NCBI GenBank assembly: GCA_033964015.1 | Contig: CM066915.1 | Coordinates: 3,831,575 to 3,895,574, forward strand | Length of the DNA stretch: 64,000 nucleotides | Direction of reading: 5' to 3' | From: Scolanthus callimorphus | Taxonomy: Eukaryota > Cnidaria > Anthozoa > Actiniaria > Edwardsiidae | In this document: one piece after another, positions 1 to 11,400 of the stretch | How the letters are laid out: every line of letters begins with the position of its first letter | Position numbering within the stretch: position 1 is the first letter of the stretch | Made by a program: the position numbers and the translations under genes | The notes under the pieces: model-generated | Seen by the model: only the letters and a program-made list of their open reading frames with translations | Told to the model about the DNA's origin: nothing | The model's database searches: none

Positions 1-372
1 ATACCACAGGTCACAATTTTAACCCCGAAAAGATACCACGACCCCCCCCCGCCAGACCCCACATGAGATTTCCCCCTCCACCCCTTGAATTAAATTCAGC
101 AAAACAGAAATGGCAACCATTTTAGAGTTTCTGACCCATTCCTGTGTAGTCTTTTTACCTCTCTGTGTCCATCTTGTAAGAAATGACTGATAGTTTCAAT
201 TTTATGAGCAATAGTTAAGTATTAAATGTGCTACATGTCTACCAAGGAGAACTTTTTTGATTGATAATTATACCCTTCTTATTTTTATTTTATTTGTCTC
301 AAATACTGTTGAATGGCTCTTTTAGTACAATCAATTTTAATGAAACGCAGACTTCCTTATGTTATTTTTCAG

Positions 373-819
373 GTTGTGGAGCATCTACGGAGCTATGACA
401 GAGACAAGTCCCATTATGCACGTGAGCAAAAGCAAGACACACAGTACTTAAAATGCTCATTGTCTGTATCACAGCTATGGCGTGAATTCTTGGCCAAGAA
501 GGGCATTGGGGAACATGATGAGCCACCCATGAGCAAACGATCCTTCAGAAACATCATTCGTACATACCAGATCTCATTCCGTCGTCCTCGGGTTGATACA
601 TGCTCCCGCTGTGACAGTTTCGCAGTCATGATGAGGTACTCCACAAATGAGAATGATGCTGAGGCAAAAGCTGTAAAAGAATCACACATAGTTCAGGCAG
701 ATTACCATTACGATCGTATTCATTATGACTTAAACATTTTCCCAAAAATTAAGAATGGAGCTGAAAATGTACGGCCGTGGTTAGTGCCTACAATGGGTAC
801 CGTAAATGGTCAACACTAG
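373..819 (+). CDS. Exon of an uncharacterised, probably transposon-derived invertebrate protein
   Basis: An open frame of about 148 codons starts after a strong acceptor (polypyrimidine tract ending CAG at 370-372) and runs to a stop at 817-819. The reading frame shows a run of features I associate with a multi-copy invertebrate protein family: a helix with a Ser-His-Tyr motif (SHYARE), an aromatic/basic block, then a Cys-x2-Cys pair (TCSRCDSF) that is probably half of a zinc site. Such proteins usually lack a named function and tend to be repeated in genomes, so a mobile-element origin is inferred, not shown. The exon may really end before the stop, because GT dinucleotides occur near 797-812. 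Open sequence continues in another frame at 806-991, so a frameshift or a further exon is possible. No 5' start is visible; this is a partial gene. Confidence 0.45.
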   Translation, partial: VVEHLRSYDRDKSHYAREQKQDTQYLKCSLSVSQLWREFLAKKGIGEHDEPPMSKRSFRNIIRTYQISFRRPRVDTCSRCDSFAVMMRYSTNENDAEAKAVKESHIVQADYHYDRIHYDLNIFPKIKNGAENVRPWLVPTMGTVNGQH

Positions 820-997
820 TTTTATTGTAACTCACATTACATATCTTGGCTTAGAGGGACATGTTTCTTATTGGAGGCCAAATGCAAATAGTTCACTACA
901 GGTACATATTCACCAAGAGAAACACATATGGTTGCAGATGCACATGCTCTTGATTGGGTATTATTTATTGAATGCTTTTTTAATACAGTGAGCGCTC

Positions 998-1386
998 CCC
1001 TCAGGAGGGGGGGTACTCGGATATAAAAATGATGGGGGGGGGGGGTCCAACGGAGCTCGAAATTTCATACCCAAAGAAAAAAAACCTGCTCCTAAAATTC
1101 GATACCCCCAAAAAATATGCAACTTTTTTAGCCTAAAAAGGCTTACGCATACACATGACACCTGTCTTAATATTATGTTTCTGGGAAATAGCTCTAGCTA
1201 TAAGGCAGTATCTTGATGATCAACTCATTGTCAAATGTTTCAACCCCAGAATTTTTTCAACCCCCAAGAAAATACCTGGTAAAATTTTCAACCCAAAAAA
1301 TACTTTTACTACAAATTTCATACCCCAAAAAATATGTCGGACCCCCCCCCCCCCGTCTTTTTTATATCCGAGTATCCCCTGGGATG
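998..1386. mobile_element. MITE with G-run termini and inverted ends
   Basis: The left end (GTACTCGGATATAAAAA at about 1012-1028, next to a G run) is matched in reverse complement by the right end (TTTTTATATCCGAGTA at about 1358-1374, next to a C run). The interior holds degenerate 'CCCCAAGAAAATACC' type repeats like those in the other G-run elements of this window. There is no coding capacity, so it is a non-autonomous element. Confidence 0.6.
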
Positions 1387-1799
1387 TGTGTGAGAGTGAG
1401 TATTGGGGGGAGGTGTACAGTAATGAAATGAAGAGGAAGCGCCATCAATCAAATTGGATATGTCCATGACTCCAAAAGTGCATTCCCACAGGGGGACAGT
1501 AAAATTTATCTCATCCATTTGCACCTCCTGTGAAACATTACAATCATGTCAATGTGTTCATGACTTGATGTGCAGAACACAGTGTGACAAATGTTCTTTC
1601 AAAATTTTTAAAGTTCAAAGACATGATCAATGGAAGTTTTATCCCTGTTTTCATAATTTAGTCTTGTGCTAATTAATGTTGAAAAGGCCTGGAAAGATAA
1701 TAAAAATGTTTTGTTGCAAGAGGACTGCTGATTTATTTCCCGTACGAAAGTTTTGACCCAGACATTGCCAGAATCCCGCCTGACTCCGGCCAAAATCCC
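1387..1799. other. Unassigned DNA
   Basis: I see no gene, RNA gene or clear repeat here; short open frames look random. Confidence 0.5.
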
Positions 1800-2184
1800 G
1801 CTGTAAGGACCTGACTTCGAAAGGACACGAGCCTGACATAAAATCTGTCCTGCTCGTGTGTGCTTAGCAAGACAGTGTCAGGCTCATGCCCTAGTACTGC
1901 CCTGCCTGACAAGAGCGTGACACGAGCATCGCAACAGCCTTATTTTCGTGGTAATTGCACATCGTTATTGATAAGCCTGACACGAACAGAAAACGAGCAG
2001 GACCGCACACTGACAAAACGTTTGCTGTGTGTTGCGTGTGCATATTTGACATTCTGAGATAACCTTTGTTTTTTGCTCGAGCGAGCGCAGCGAGCGAGAG
2101 CAACTCTAATTTTGTACCACAGTACCACAGTTTGCAAATGTACTGTACTCATCACTGCTCACCGGTATCTCACTCTTTGATTCT

Positions 2185-2196
2185 CGCGCATGCGCA
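2185..2196. promoter_or_regulatory. NRF-1-like palindromic site
   Basis: CGCGCATGCGCA matches the NRF-1 consensus (YGCGCAYGCGCR) exactly. About 150 bases downstream, at 2341-2349, there is a good splice donor (CGGTAAGTA). Together they could mark a promoter with a short first exon, but no downstream coding exon was found. Confidence 0.3.
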
Positions 2197-2879
2197 GTAC
2201 GATTATAGAACGTGAGGGGAAATATTTTTGGATGGTGCGGGGCAACATGCCACAGGATACCCGTTTGATTAATTTGGTTTCTCGACGAATCTAACACTAA
2301 CAGAAGTGAAGCGGCGTGTTTGTGGAATTTCAGAGAATATCGGTAAGTATAAACGTTATGAATCACTTTAGTTTTCTCCTTGAAAACTATCACAGCTTTC
2401 AAAGCACGAAATTCACTGGTATGAGATCATTTTCACGCAGATTTCTCGACGTCTAAGACGATTCGAGAGCCCGATGGTGGCCATCGAACACAACACATTT
2501 GGTAATTTTGCCAAACGAAATACAAATCCGTGCTGCTAAATGAGCGGCAGTTTTCTATTGTTTTCCATGGACTATTTGACACGTAATTATAAACCTGACA
2601 TGGATGCAAATCAGCTTTATACTGCGTTACCAATGGGCTTTAACACAGCATTGTCAACTGACACTACTACCAGTGAAATCTCTTTGAAAGATGAATCTGT
2701 TTATCAGCATGCAGAGTTATTTCAGGAGCTCTGCTAGAAAACCTATTAAACTAAATAGCTATCTAGATTTCCCGAGAAAAAAAATAATGCCAACTGTTTA
2801 TAGGCAGGAGAACTAAGAAAAAAGCTGAAATTTCTACTTAAAAAGGAGTCCCTAATGGGCTTTCGCGTTTAAAATCCGT

Positions 2880-3090
2880 ATCCCTGGGGTTGAGGACCTT
2901 GTGTTCTTTACCATAAGTCATTACCCCCTGGAATTCCATGCTACTATCCCCCTGGAATTTGCCATTAGCCCCCTGGATATTACAATTAATTCTGGAATTT
3001 CTAGGCTTTGAGTCATGTCCCCCTGGAATTCCAGATTCCGTCAACATCAACCCCTTGGAATTCTGAGGTCCTCAACCTTTGGGGGTACGT
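2880..3090. repeat. Degenerate CCCCTGGAATT repeats
   Basis: The motif CCCCTGGAATT and close variants recur about seven times. It resembles the interior of the MITE at 46143-46439, so this is probably a decayed relative. Confidence 0.5.
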
Positions 3091-3417
3091 TTTTTTCCTT
3101 GTATTTTCCAAGCTTTACATTACTGCCATGTAATTACAAACACTGTTTTGCAGCTTTGAGCAAACGAAATGTGAATGTTTTCAGTGTTACTTAATTTTTT
3201 GTGTAAAATAAATTTAAATTAGTGCTGTCTTAACAATGATACAACTGCCATATTGTAGTGTTTTTCCTTTCTGTATGTGCACTGTAATATTGCAAGTAAT
3301 CAAAGCATTCTTTTTTTGTTCTTTATTTTAATGTTTCTTTTTTCCTTTTTGTAGATTTAGCCTAGTGACATAATGAATAACCACTCTAAGCAACCAGTAC
3401 AGCATACTCTTTATTGC

Positions 3418-3537
3418 CTATGTACCACATGATCAACCGTTTTGGGCATAGACTTTGTTGGAAAGAAGCAAAACAATGTGTCTCACCAAACTCTCATTGT
3501 TTATGCCCACAAATACTGATCATGTGGTACATAAGCA
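3418..3537. mobile_element. Short hairpin MITE
   Basis: TATGTACCACATGATCA at the left is matched by TGATCATGTGGTACATA at the right, with a second, inner match around GGGCATA/TATGCCC. The structure is about 120 bp and non-coding. Confidence 0.5.
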
Positions 3538-3544
3538 ACTCATC

Positions 3545-5519
3545 ATGTGGTACAAAAAAAGGTGATGACACAATCAATTTTAGTCAGCCGCCTGCAGGCA
3601 GAAAAACCAAGATATGTAATGGTCTACTGGGAAGAGTAGTAATGGATATGTACAAGGTGTTGTGTGTTGTGCAATTATCAAGGGGCCAAGTTATTATATT
3701 TTATGAACAATGAAATGTTGCATGAAAAGTTCAAAGCTGTTAATAAAATTTTAACTGGAACATGTCCAAACTGAATCAAGAAAATGGCTGCAAACCTAGA
3801 GTATTCAACCAAAACAAGAAACTGCAATTGGAAAATCATGCTTTAGAAATTATATTTCAGACATTACGAACTGGAAAGTGCTAATTTCTGAACTGTTTGT
3901 GAGAACTAGAAACTCCTGAAGCAGCTACAAAAAAACAGTTGATGTTATTGCAGCCTACAGATACAAATCACAACAGTAATCAATAACATTAAAACATCAA
4001 TTAATAACATCAATTCATTAAATTTCTTGCAACATGTTGCAAGGTTTACAACATTCACATGCCTCATTTTTATAAACTAGGCCAAAATTATTTCTAGAAA
4101 CAGTAGCTTTTGGCTCGAGCACTTCACTATCTAAATAGATACTACTAGTTTATTAAACATAACATGGTATGCTATATAATTACAGTGCCATTTTGGCGGA
4201 CTGATAACGATTTTCAGTTACGGTTGCCATTTCGTGAAAAACGAAGCGCGATGCAATGGGGGAGATTTTACTAAAAGGTCTTGCTAGCTTAATGGCGGAA
4301 AAGCAACAAATAACCAATGGATTTCGCTTGTGTGTACCGAGCTAACAAAACGAGTTGACATATGGTCCTTCTCAAAAACAAGTTTAAATTTCGAGGCCCT
4401 TCGAACCACCTAAAGCAGTCAAGGCAGTCGAGTCTGATTAAGTGGATGGTATATATAAAGAAGTATCGAGAAGAAAGGTAAGTGCACTTTGACTTGTACT
4501 AGCAATGTCTAACATTTGTATCACAAATAAAAGTGGATGCGGCAGGCAAAACACTGAAGATTTTGTGATTGCCTAAGCGGCTTTTTGACAGTTTGAAAAA
4601 GGGCAAATTCGACTCAAACAACTCTAAAATCACGCCATTTTAAATAGTTGTGTATAACGGACCTACAGTTTTCGGCCATAGATCACTAGAAACGCGTTAC
4701 TTCATAAGGAAATGACACTGTAATTGTAAAGAAACAAACGCATTGAGATGCGCGTCTTAGTTATTTTTCTCGTTTCCCAACTGTGAAGTAAATATATGAT
4801 TCAAAATAATAGAGCTATCAGCTTGCTCCGACAACACGACACGCAAACAACCTGAATCCGCTGAGTTAATCGCTGTTATTGTAAAGAAACAACCACATGA
4901 GATACGTGCATAAGCTAGTTCCGCTGAGTAAAGCGCTGTAATTGTAAAAAAAAAACACATTAGAAACGCACATTTTTGGCTATTTTTAGTTATTATTTTC
5001 TTGAATCTCGAATGTGAAGTTAACAGGTAATTAAATAGCATACTGTTCGACTCACGCGAACAACTGATAAAATATACATGCGACAAAAAATGCGAAACGG
5101 CAAAAGGGGATCGGCTACGTTAAATAGAAATAATTTCATTTCTAGTCTCGTGCAATACCAGTTCGTGTAAAATAAACTCTGTGTTGCGTTCTTTTAGTAA
5201 CAGGAGAAAACCTAACATATTATCTCTACGGTGCAAAGGGTCTGTGTCATGATATTCATAAATTGGAGAGAGATAATTTACCTTTGCATCAGCTGATAAC
5301 GCTTCACTTTTGTGTGAGTTTCGGCCAAGTAAGTTATTATTAGATAACATGCTCGGTTTTCTCCTGTTAGTAAAATATTTCCTGATTTGCGACTGTCAAA
5401 AGTGAATCAAAAGTAGTAGTTTTCCGGCAGTAAACAGGTCTGACGGCACCAAGGTGATGATGGATTTGCACCAATAATATCGTTGCTTTATTCTGAGGCG
5501 ATGATGGATCCGTACCGCT
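3545..5519. other. Unassigned DNA with a weak tandem motif
   Basis: No gene is supported. Around 4710-4970 a degenerate unit containing 'GTAATTGTAAAGAAACAA' and 'CGCTGAGT' recurs about three times, which suggests an old tandem duplication. The rest is AT-rich sequence with nothing I recognise. Confidence 0.4.
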
Positions 5520-6723
5520 ATGTCAGGCGCTATTCACGGTCGATGTTGTCAGGCTCTTGCAACGCTAGTTCACGCTCTTTTTCCTGCTCTCTGTCATGCT
5601 CGTGTCATTCTAGTTCCCGCTAGTGTCCGTCAGGCTCATGTAATGCTCCTGACCGGCTAATGTCCTGCTTATTTGTCAGGCCGAATTCAGGCTCTTGTCA
5701 GCCCAGACATTTTCGTGCGGGTTGACAACAAATGCAACAGTGAGTACATACTATACAAGCATAAATCACATTCAAAGACACAGTGCAAAATGTATTCTCC
5801 TTTATTAAGTGTGCATACTCTGAAGTTCCAAATAAAAGTACAGAGAGCAAAATAATAGTATAGAGTAGAATAATAGTATAGAGTGGAGAAAACACCATTT
5901 TCATGCTATTCATGAAAAAATCCACTGACCTGTCTGCCTCCCAGTTTTCTGCTCCCTTTTCAGGCAATGAAACACAGCTGTTTTGTTTTCGAAAACAGCA
6001 AACAATATTGCCACTTAAACGCAGATTCGAAAACCAAAAGTCAACACAGTGAGTTCTGCAAAAATTTCTTTCGCTAAAAAAATACAGGCCTGATTAAGGT
6101 TAATATAGAGTAGACATGCCTCAAATCAATAAACGTACAGGCCTGAATAAGGCTGTATAGAGTGGAAAATTTTCTAAAAAATAAAATAAACGTACATGTA
6201 CTATTATTTTAGCCATGCCACTATCTCGATTCTGATTGGCCAGGAGTACACAGCGCTATTTGAATTGAGTAGGAAGAGGAAAATACTAATGGACTTAAGC
6301 TGAAGTTGAAAAATCGTTTAACCTTGTAAGGCCTTGTCATCGACTTCGCTTAGCTAGTATACAATGTAGGTAAGAATTCCAGGTTGCTGAATAAGAAAAC
6401 AATTACTGAATTCGGTTTTCGCATGATAGTGAGATTTGTCCATCCGAATCGAATATTCGACTCTAGGGGGGCACGCTTCATGTCTTTTGACTGTAACCGG
6501 AGGAAGAAAAATATGCATGTTATTGATATCAGCCAGTGCAGCAGAAACTTTTTCGAAATGGGTGCATCCTCTGGCTTCTAACTAATTGTTTGAAAACTGT
6601 CAATATAGGAAGATTTGATGACAACTAACTTAGAGAATACCACATCATTAAATGCTAATTTGCATAAATCTTTGATCTTACATATCTCATATGAACCACC
6701 TATCTCATGAATTTTTGGCATTA

Positions 6724-6855
6724 GGGGCCGGTTCCTTTAAAGGTTGGATAAAGTTATCCATGGATAAAAGTTATCTGTTGTATAGGATTTGTTCCGGATT
6801 TATCTGTTGGATAAGCGTTTATCTACAGACAACTCTTAACTGACTTCTAGGAACC
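6724..6855. mobile_element. MITE with GGGGCCGGTTCC end, right end lost
   Basis: The sequence is closely similar, in inverse orientation, to the complete copy at 54412-54550 (shared TTATCCATGGATAA core). The right end here stops at AGGAACC without the terminal GGCCCC, so this copy is truncated. Confidence 0.55.
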
Positions 6856-7130
6856 AACTTCAGGTCGCTATGTTCAAGCACAACTTTCAGTCCATTTTCT
6901 CTCCTCTCAGGGTGATATAAGCTTACACTTAAACTAATTGGCCTTGAATCTTTTTGGCGTTTTAGGGTACTATTAAATTCAGTCTGGGGGGATCTGAGTC
7001 TGGGGTAGGGTATTATCAAATACAAGGCCACTAAAACTGAGTCAATATGCTTAATGTACCACATGTACCATATACACACAAATTAGTTGAATGGATTGCA
7101 CATCATTTTAGCTGTGTATATGTTTTCCAC

Positions 7131-7446
7131 TTACAGTCAAAAGACATGAAGCGTGCCCCCCTAGAGTTGAACATTCAATTCATTATTCCATTATTGATTT
7201 CATTATTACCAAAAAATGCATTTTTCAATTCAATATTAAAAATTTTAAATGTTCAAATGTTGATTTCCGAATATGTAAGTTAAGTTAATTGTTCACCCAC
7301 AGTAAGTTACTTATCTTAAATTACAAAATTTTCAATGTTGAATTGAAAATTGCATTTTTGGATCGAATATCTAATGAAATCAATGATGGAATAATGAATT
7401 GAATATTTAACTCTAGGGGGGCACGCTTCATGTCTTTTGACTGTAA
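7131..7446. mobile_element. MITE, TTACAGTCAAAAGACATGAA family
   Basis: The left end TTACAGTCAAAAGACATGAA is repeated inverted at the right end (TTCATGTCTTTTGACTGTAA); the inverted repeats extend at least 45 bp. The interior is AT-rich and self-complementary. Half-copies of the same family occur at about 6450-6500 and 32105-32221. Confidence 0.7.
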
Positions 7447-7449
7447 AGG

Positions 7450-8340
7450 TCTGGAAAATGGTGCCACCTTTTGCAAATTTAGGTTTGTGTGGGGTCAAGG
7501 TTTTTTGAGGTTTGTCAACCAAACACTCATTCCATGCTAGCTGCCCTGCGAGCAGTTGTTTTTTTCGAAACGGAATTAAATTGAATTAAAGAGAACGATG
7601 TAAAAAGACTGACGGGCGTATAATGCTGAAGAATGAAGGGCGTGAAAGTAGCGATACTGTCAAGAAAAGCATCGAAAGGCTTCTCTCGGGCTTGATCTTA
7701 CCTTGATAATTCGGCCAAAAGTCAAAATTATAGTAAGTAGATTCTTGGACTTGCGGTATTTCGTCAATTCCATCATCTTCAAGTTTGATTTCTCACTTTA
7801 GTTCGTATAAAAGGCTTCCTCTGTGAATCCCATATCAACGAAGACAGTAGGGAAATGATTTTGACCCTCTAAACGTAACGGCGCCATTTTGTAGCTTTTT
7901 CGCTGGAAACTGGTCCCTGTGCACACAGGTACCCCATAACCTGTGGACCATTAGCCTGTTTTTTTTTTTTTGCGCTGGAATGAAGTACTAATGCTGGCTT
8001 TAACCCGTTTCTGGGGCCTAAATACAAAAGAAAGAAGAAACTGATCTCCCGTTATATTTTTCGGGTGATTTTCCGTGGATTTGCGGGTTTGGGTGAAGTT
8101 TCAAATGTCGTGCGTCGATAAACGGTGAAATAATTTTAATGTCTTCCAAAACAAAGGTTTTCGGTCCGATAATGGTCGGATGTTTCTTCGTTCTCTCGAT
8201 CTGGCCGGGAACATCATTACGTTACAGTGTTACATGTCCCAACAATAAAAAAAAAATTCCACACACACACAACATACACACACACAAAAATTAAAGAAAA
8301 TATAAACATAACGTCATAATAGCCTGAATTTCAGCTGTCT
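7450..8340. other. Unassigned upstream region with a CA microsatellite
   Basis: No gene or element is recognised. A short (CA)n-rich tract lies at 8262-8286. Confidence 0.5.
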
Positions 8341-8344
8341 TTTC

Positions 8345-8449
8345 TTGAGAATATTCCGATTGGCCCATGCCAGCAATATTCTGCAGGTTGTAGGGTGGTG
8401 TCTCCGTTCCTTAGCAACTTACCATAACAACAACGCTGATTGGACGAGA
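8345..8449 (+). promoter_or_regulatory. Candidate promoter of the SNase-SET gene
   Basis: Two inverted CCAAT boxes (GATTGG near 8358 and 8438) flank an RFX X-box-like motif (GTTCCTTAGCAAC near 8406-8418). The first ATG (8450) follows at once. Motif matches this short can arise by chance; the position in front of the gene is the main support. Confidence 0.3.
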
Positions 8450-11400
8450 ATGGATCAAAACGTGTGTAAGTGGGAGTCGAAGATTAGGACCGTTAGTTTT
8501 ACAGATTCTATCGAACCAAATAGTTCAGATTTTCGAAATTGCAGCGATAGAGTTATTGTCAGAGTTGTTGGTTTTGATAGAGAATCGGCTTGGCGGCCTT
8601 GACGCCCTGCCAGCAGGAGCCCAAGATGCCGTTCAAGTAGTTCGCCAAAAGGCAAGAGACATCGCCGATACTATTGGCATCCAGGTAGAGCCTGTTCTCG
8701 TGCCAGAAGAACGTGCTTCTGCTTCTACTGATAGCGAACACGACGTTGAACCAGAGGAAGAAGGTGAATGATTAACTACTTCCCTCCAAACATTTCTGTA
8801 TTCTAAAATACATTTTCTTAAATCCTGTTGTTTTTTTTTTCAATTCTTCTTCGGGAAGCATACAGGAAGCGCAGCGTGTAAGCCACTTGCCTATCAACTC
8901 TGTACACCGGGTTCGATTCCCTGCTGGGGCAGTTAGGGATTATTAGTTTCTTTTTTAACATTTCACGTACAAACTCTGTTATCAGAAGCACCACAAACCC
9001 CTTCCAAGAAGACGCGGACAGTGAGAAGGAGAACTAGAAGAGTGTTGAATAAAATACCAGTAAGTATCAATAGATTACGGTAGATGAGGGCATGTGTCTT
9101 AAGTAAGGGTGGCCATTTAATTTACTCGTTTCTAAGAGTTTTATGCAGTAAATCATGTTAACAAAACCAAAGCTTTGCATAATGGCGGGATAAGTCGCCC
9201 TATTTCTATTCTATATCGGGCCTGGGGGCCGTTTCTCAACACGACTAAGATTAGAATTCGACCAAATTTGTTTTATTTAAGTCCAACAAATATTCAAAGT
9301 AACGTTTTTTTTCTGTCGACCGTTTGTCAGGCCTAGCCCCTAATCCTTTTATTTGAAAACTTGAAATTTGATTTGTTACGTTCTTGTCTGTTGTTGTTGT
9401 TTTTGCTTTGTTGTTATCTGGTACAGACAAAAACGTGGGACCTTCGGCGATGTGTACCTCCAGAAATTTCTGGATTTTCCACTGGTACCGGTGTACACTA
9501 GTAGCTATTAACCCGAGGTAACTACCACCCGAAATTAATGTCTTCATCTCCCGAGATGCGGACGAGAGCAGGACAACGGGAAAAAGCGGGAAATGCCATG
9601 CATGGACGCGCGAGACCCAATGAGGGGCGCAAAAGCGCGCCCCACCCCTTAGATATGCCAACTGCTTTTAATTTTTTTTGCGTTTGCGCAATCCGTTGTT
9701 CCATTACTCATTCGATAATGTTGGTACAACGTTCCATTACTCATTCGATAATGTTGTTACAACTATTCCGAAGGGGAGTTTTATAGTGGTGAATATATAA
9801 CGAGACTCGAAACGTAACGGTACATACCCTGCCACTATTTAGCGACTCTCCGGGGATTAGATGTTTTAGTTTCCACCAAATCAGTTGGATTAAACATGGA
9901 ATTGTTAATATTACCTAGAACAGTCTGCGAATGACGCCGAAGCTCACGTGCGAACCAACCTAAGATATTCCAAAACGTTCAGGAGCCAATCGAAACGCAC
10001 TGAATTGGATGTCCATTGATTTGGTGGAAACTAATGTTAGGTATTCACTTTTTAGTATGGAAAAATAATAGAATTACTTGGACATACATTTTTGCCTATT
10101 TTCGATAGACTACTACGTGCAGTCTATAACCTTATTGTACGTTTTTTATGGCTGGCGTTTTTGTCGTTATTGGGTGTTTAGTCCCAACGGAACACAGACT
10201 TAAGATATTTAAATGCGGTGATGACACAAGCAAATGAGGAAGAAAGAGTGCAGTCGTACTTCCAGTACCTGGATGGCTGCAAGTTCAATACAAAGTACAA
10301 CCCAGGCGGCATAATAAAGTTTGACGATATCGAGGCAAGGGCTCTTGGCACGTGGTTGGCGTCACTACAAGAAGAACAGCACGCTACTCCTCAGGTACGA
10401 AACCCTTAAACACACAGCTTTTTTTTGGATATGCACGCTGTGTTTGGTTTGCTTTACTATACGTTCTTTTTGTTGTGGTACAAACGTCTTCTGATGCCCT
10501 CATATATAAAAATGGTCTATATAATTTGAGCCTCAAAACCCTGCCGCTTTCGGGCGGTTCATCCGCGTTTAGTATAAACCAACTAATGCTCTATTACAAA
10601 TTCGCTGAGCTACTAATGGTCAATCAGTGATAGACCGTACCTGGCGAAACTACCACCTTTCTTTGCAAGAAAATTTGATTTTTTCAACATAAAATAAAGG
10701 AATTCATTGCCAAAACCGACCAACACTAGTTGTTTTATACTAAAACAATTAGTCCTCATGTGCTATGATATCAATAGACCATCATCATAGCACATTCGGC
10801 CCCGAGGTCTAATTGTTAAATAGTCATCTAACTTCTTTTTTGTATTTTCGATCACACGGCGAGCAATCTGAAAACGTCCACATTCACGCAGAGAATGTTT
10901 ATTTGTATGATTTATGTTTCTAATAGGCTTTCCTAACTTTGTTGTCAAAGGTTGTGGAAAAGCTGGGCTGTGCGATAGAGCAGCGCTTCCAATTAACTCT
11001 TCAGCAGACCAGCCAGATCGGTGAGTCACAAGCCGCCTCCAAACTTATAGACCTTCATCCAACAAGATTCTCGTTACAAATTGCACGCGTCATTAATGGA
11101 AATCAGAAAGATTATCCTTTCCTATGTCTAGATTTTAAGTTGTAGTAGTGGGAGAATATGAATTGCATCGTTTAGGCAAAATGAAACTCAGGCTCCATTC
11201 CAGTTCAAGATGAGATTCCAGCAATCAGTGGTGAAATGTCGGCTCTTCCCCGATTCTCTACATGGTTCGCGTGCACGAATTTTGCAGTGCTCAAGAAGCC
11301 AGTCCCCGGGGTACATATATTTTCTGGAATTGCCCAATGTCCTTTCTTATAAGGGTATTGTCTTGTTCTAAACTAGGTCACCTACTAATGAAAGCTGGGG

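Larger units (their letters stand above)
1800..5705. repeat. Region bounded by clusters of CCTGACA/TGTCAGG motifs
   Basis: Many copies of CCTGACA or its complement occur at 1808-1985 and again, mostly in the opposite orientation, at 5520-5705. Clusters of short subterminal motifs in opposite orientation are typical of the ends of DNA transposons, so 1.8-5.7 kb may be one large degenerate element. No transposase is recognisable inside and no target-site duplication was identified. Confidence 0.3.

Noticed and set aside
9251..9661. 136-codon minus-strand frame
   Set aside because: Lies in an intron of the plus-strand gene, has no recognisable motif and no splice or promoter context.
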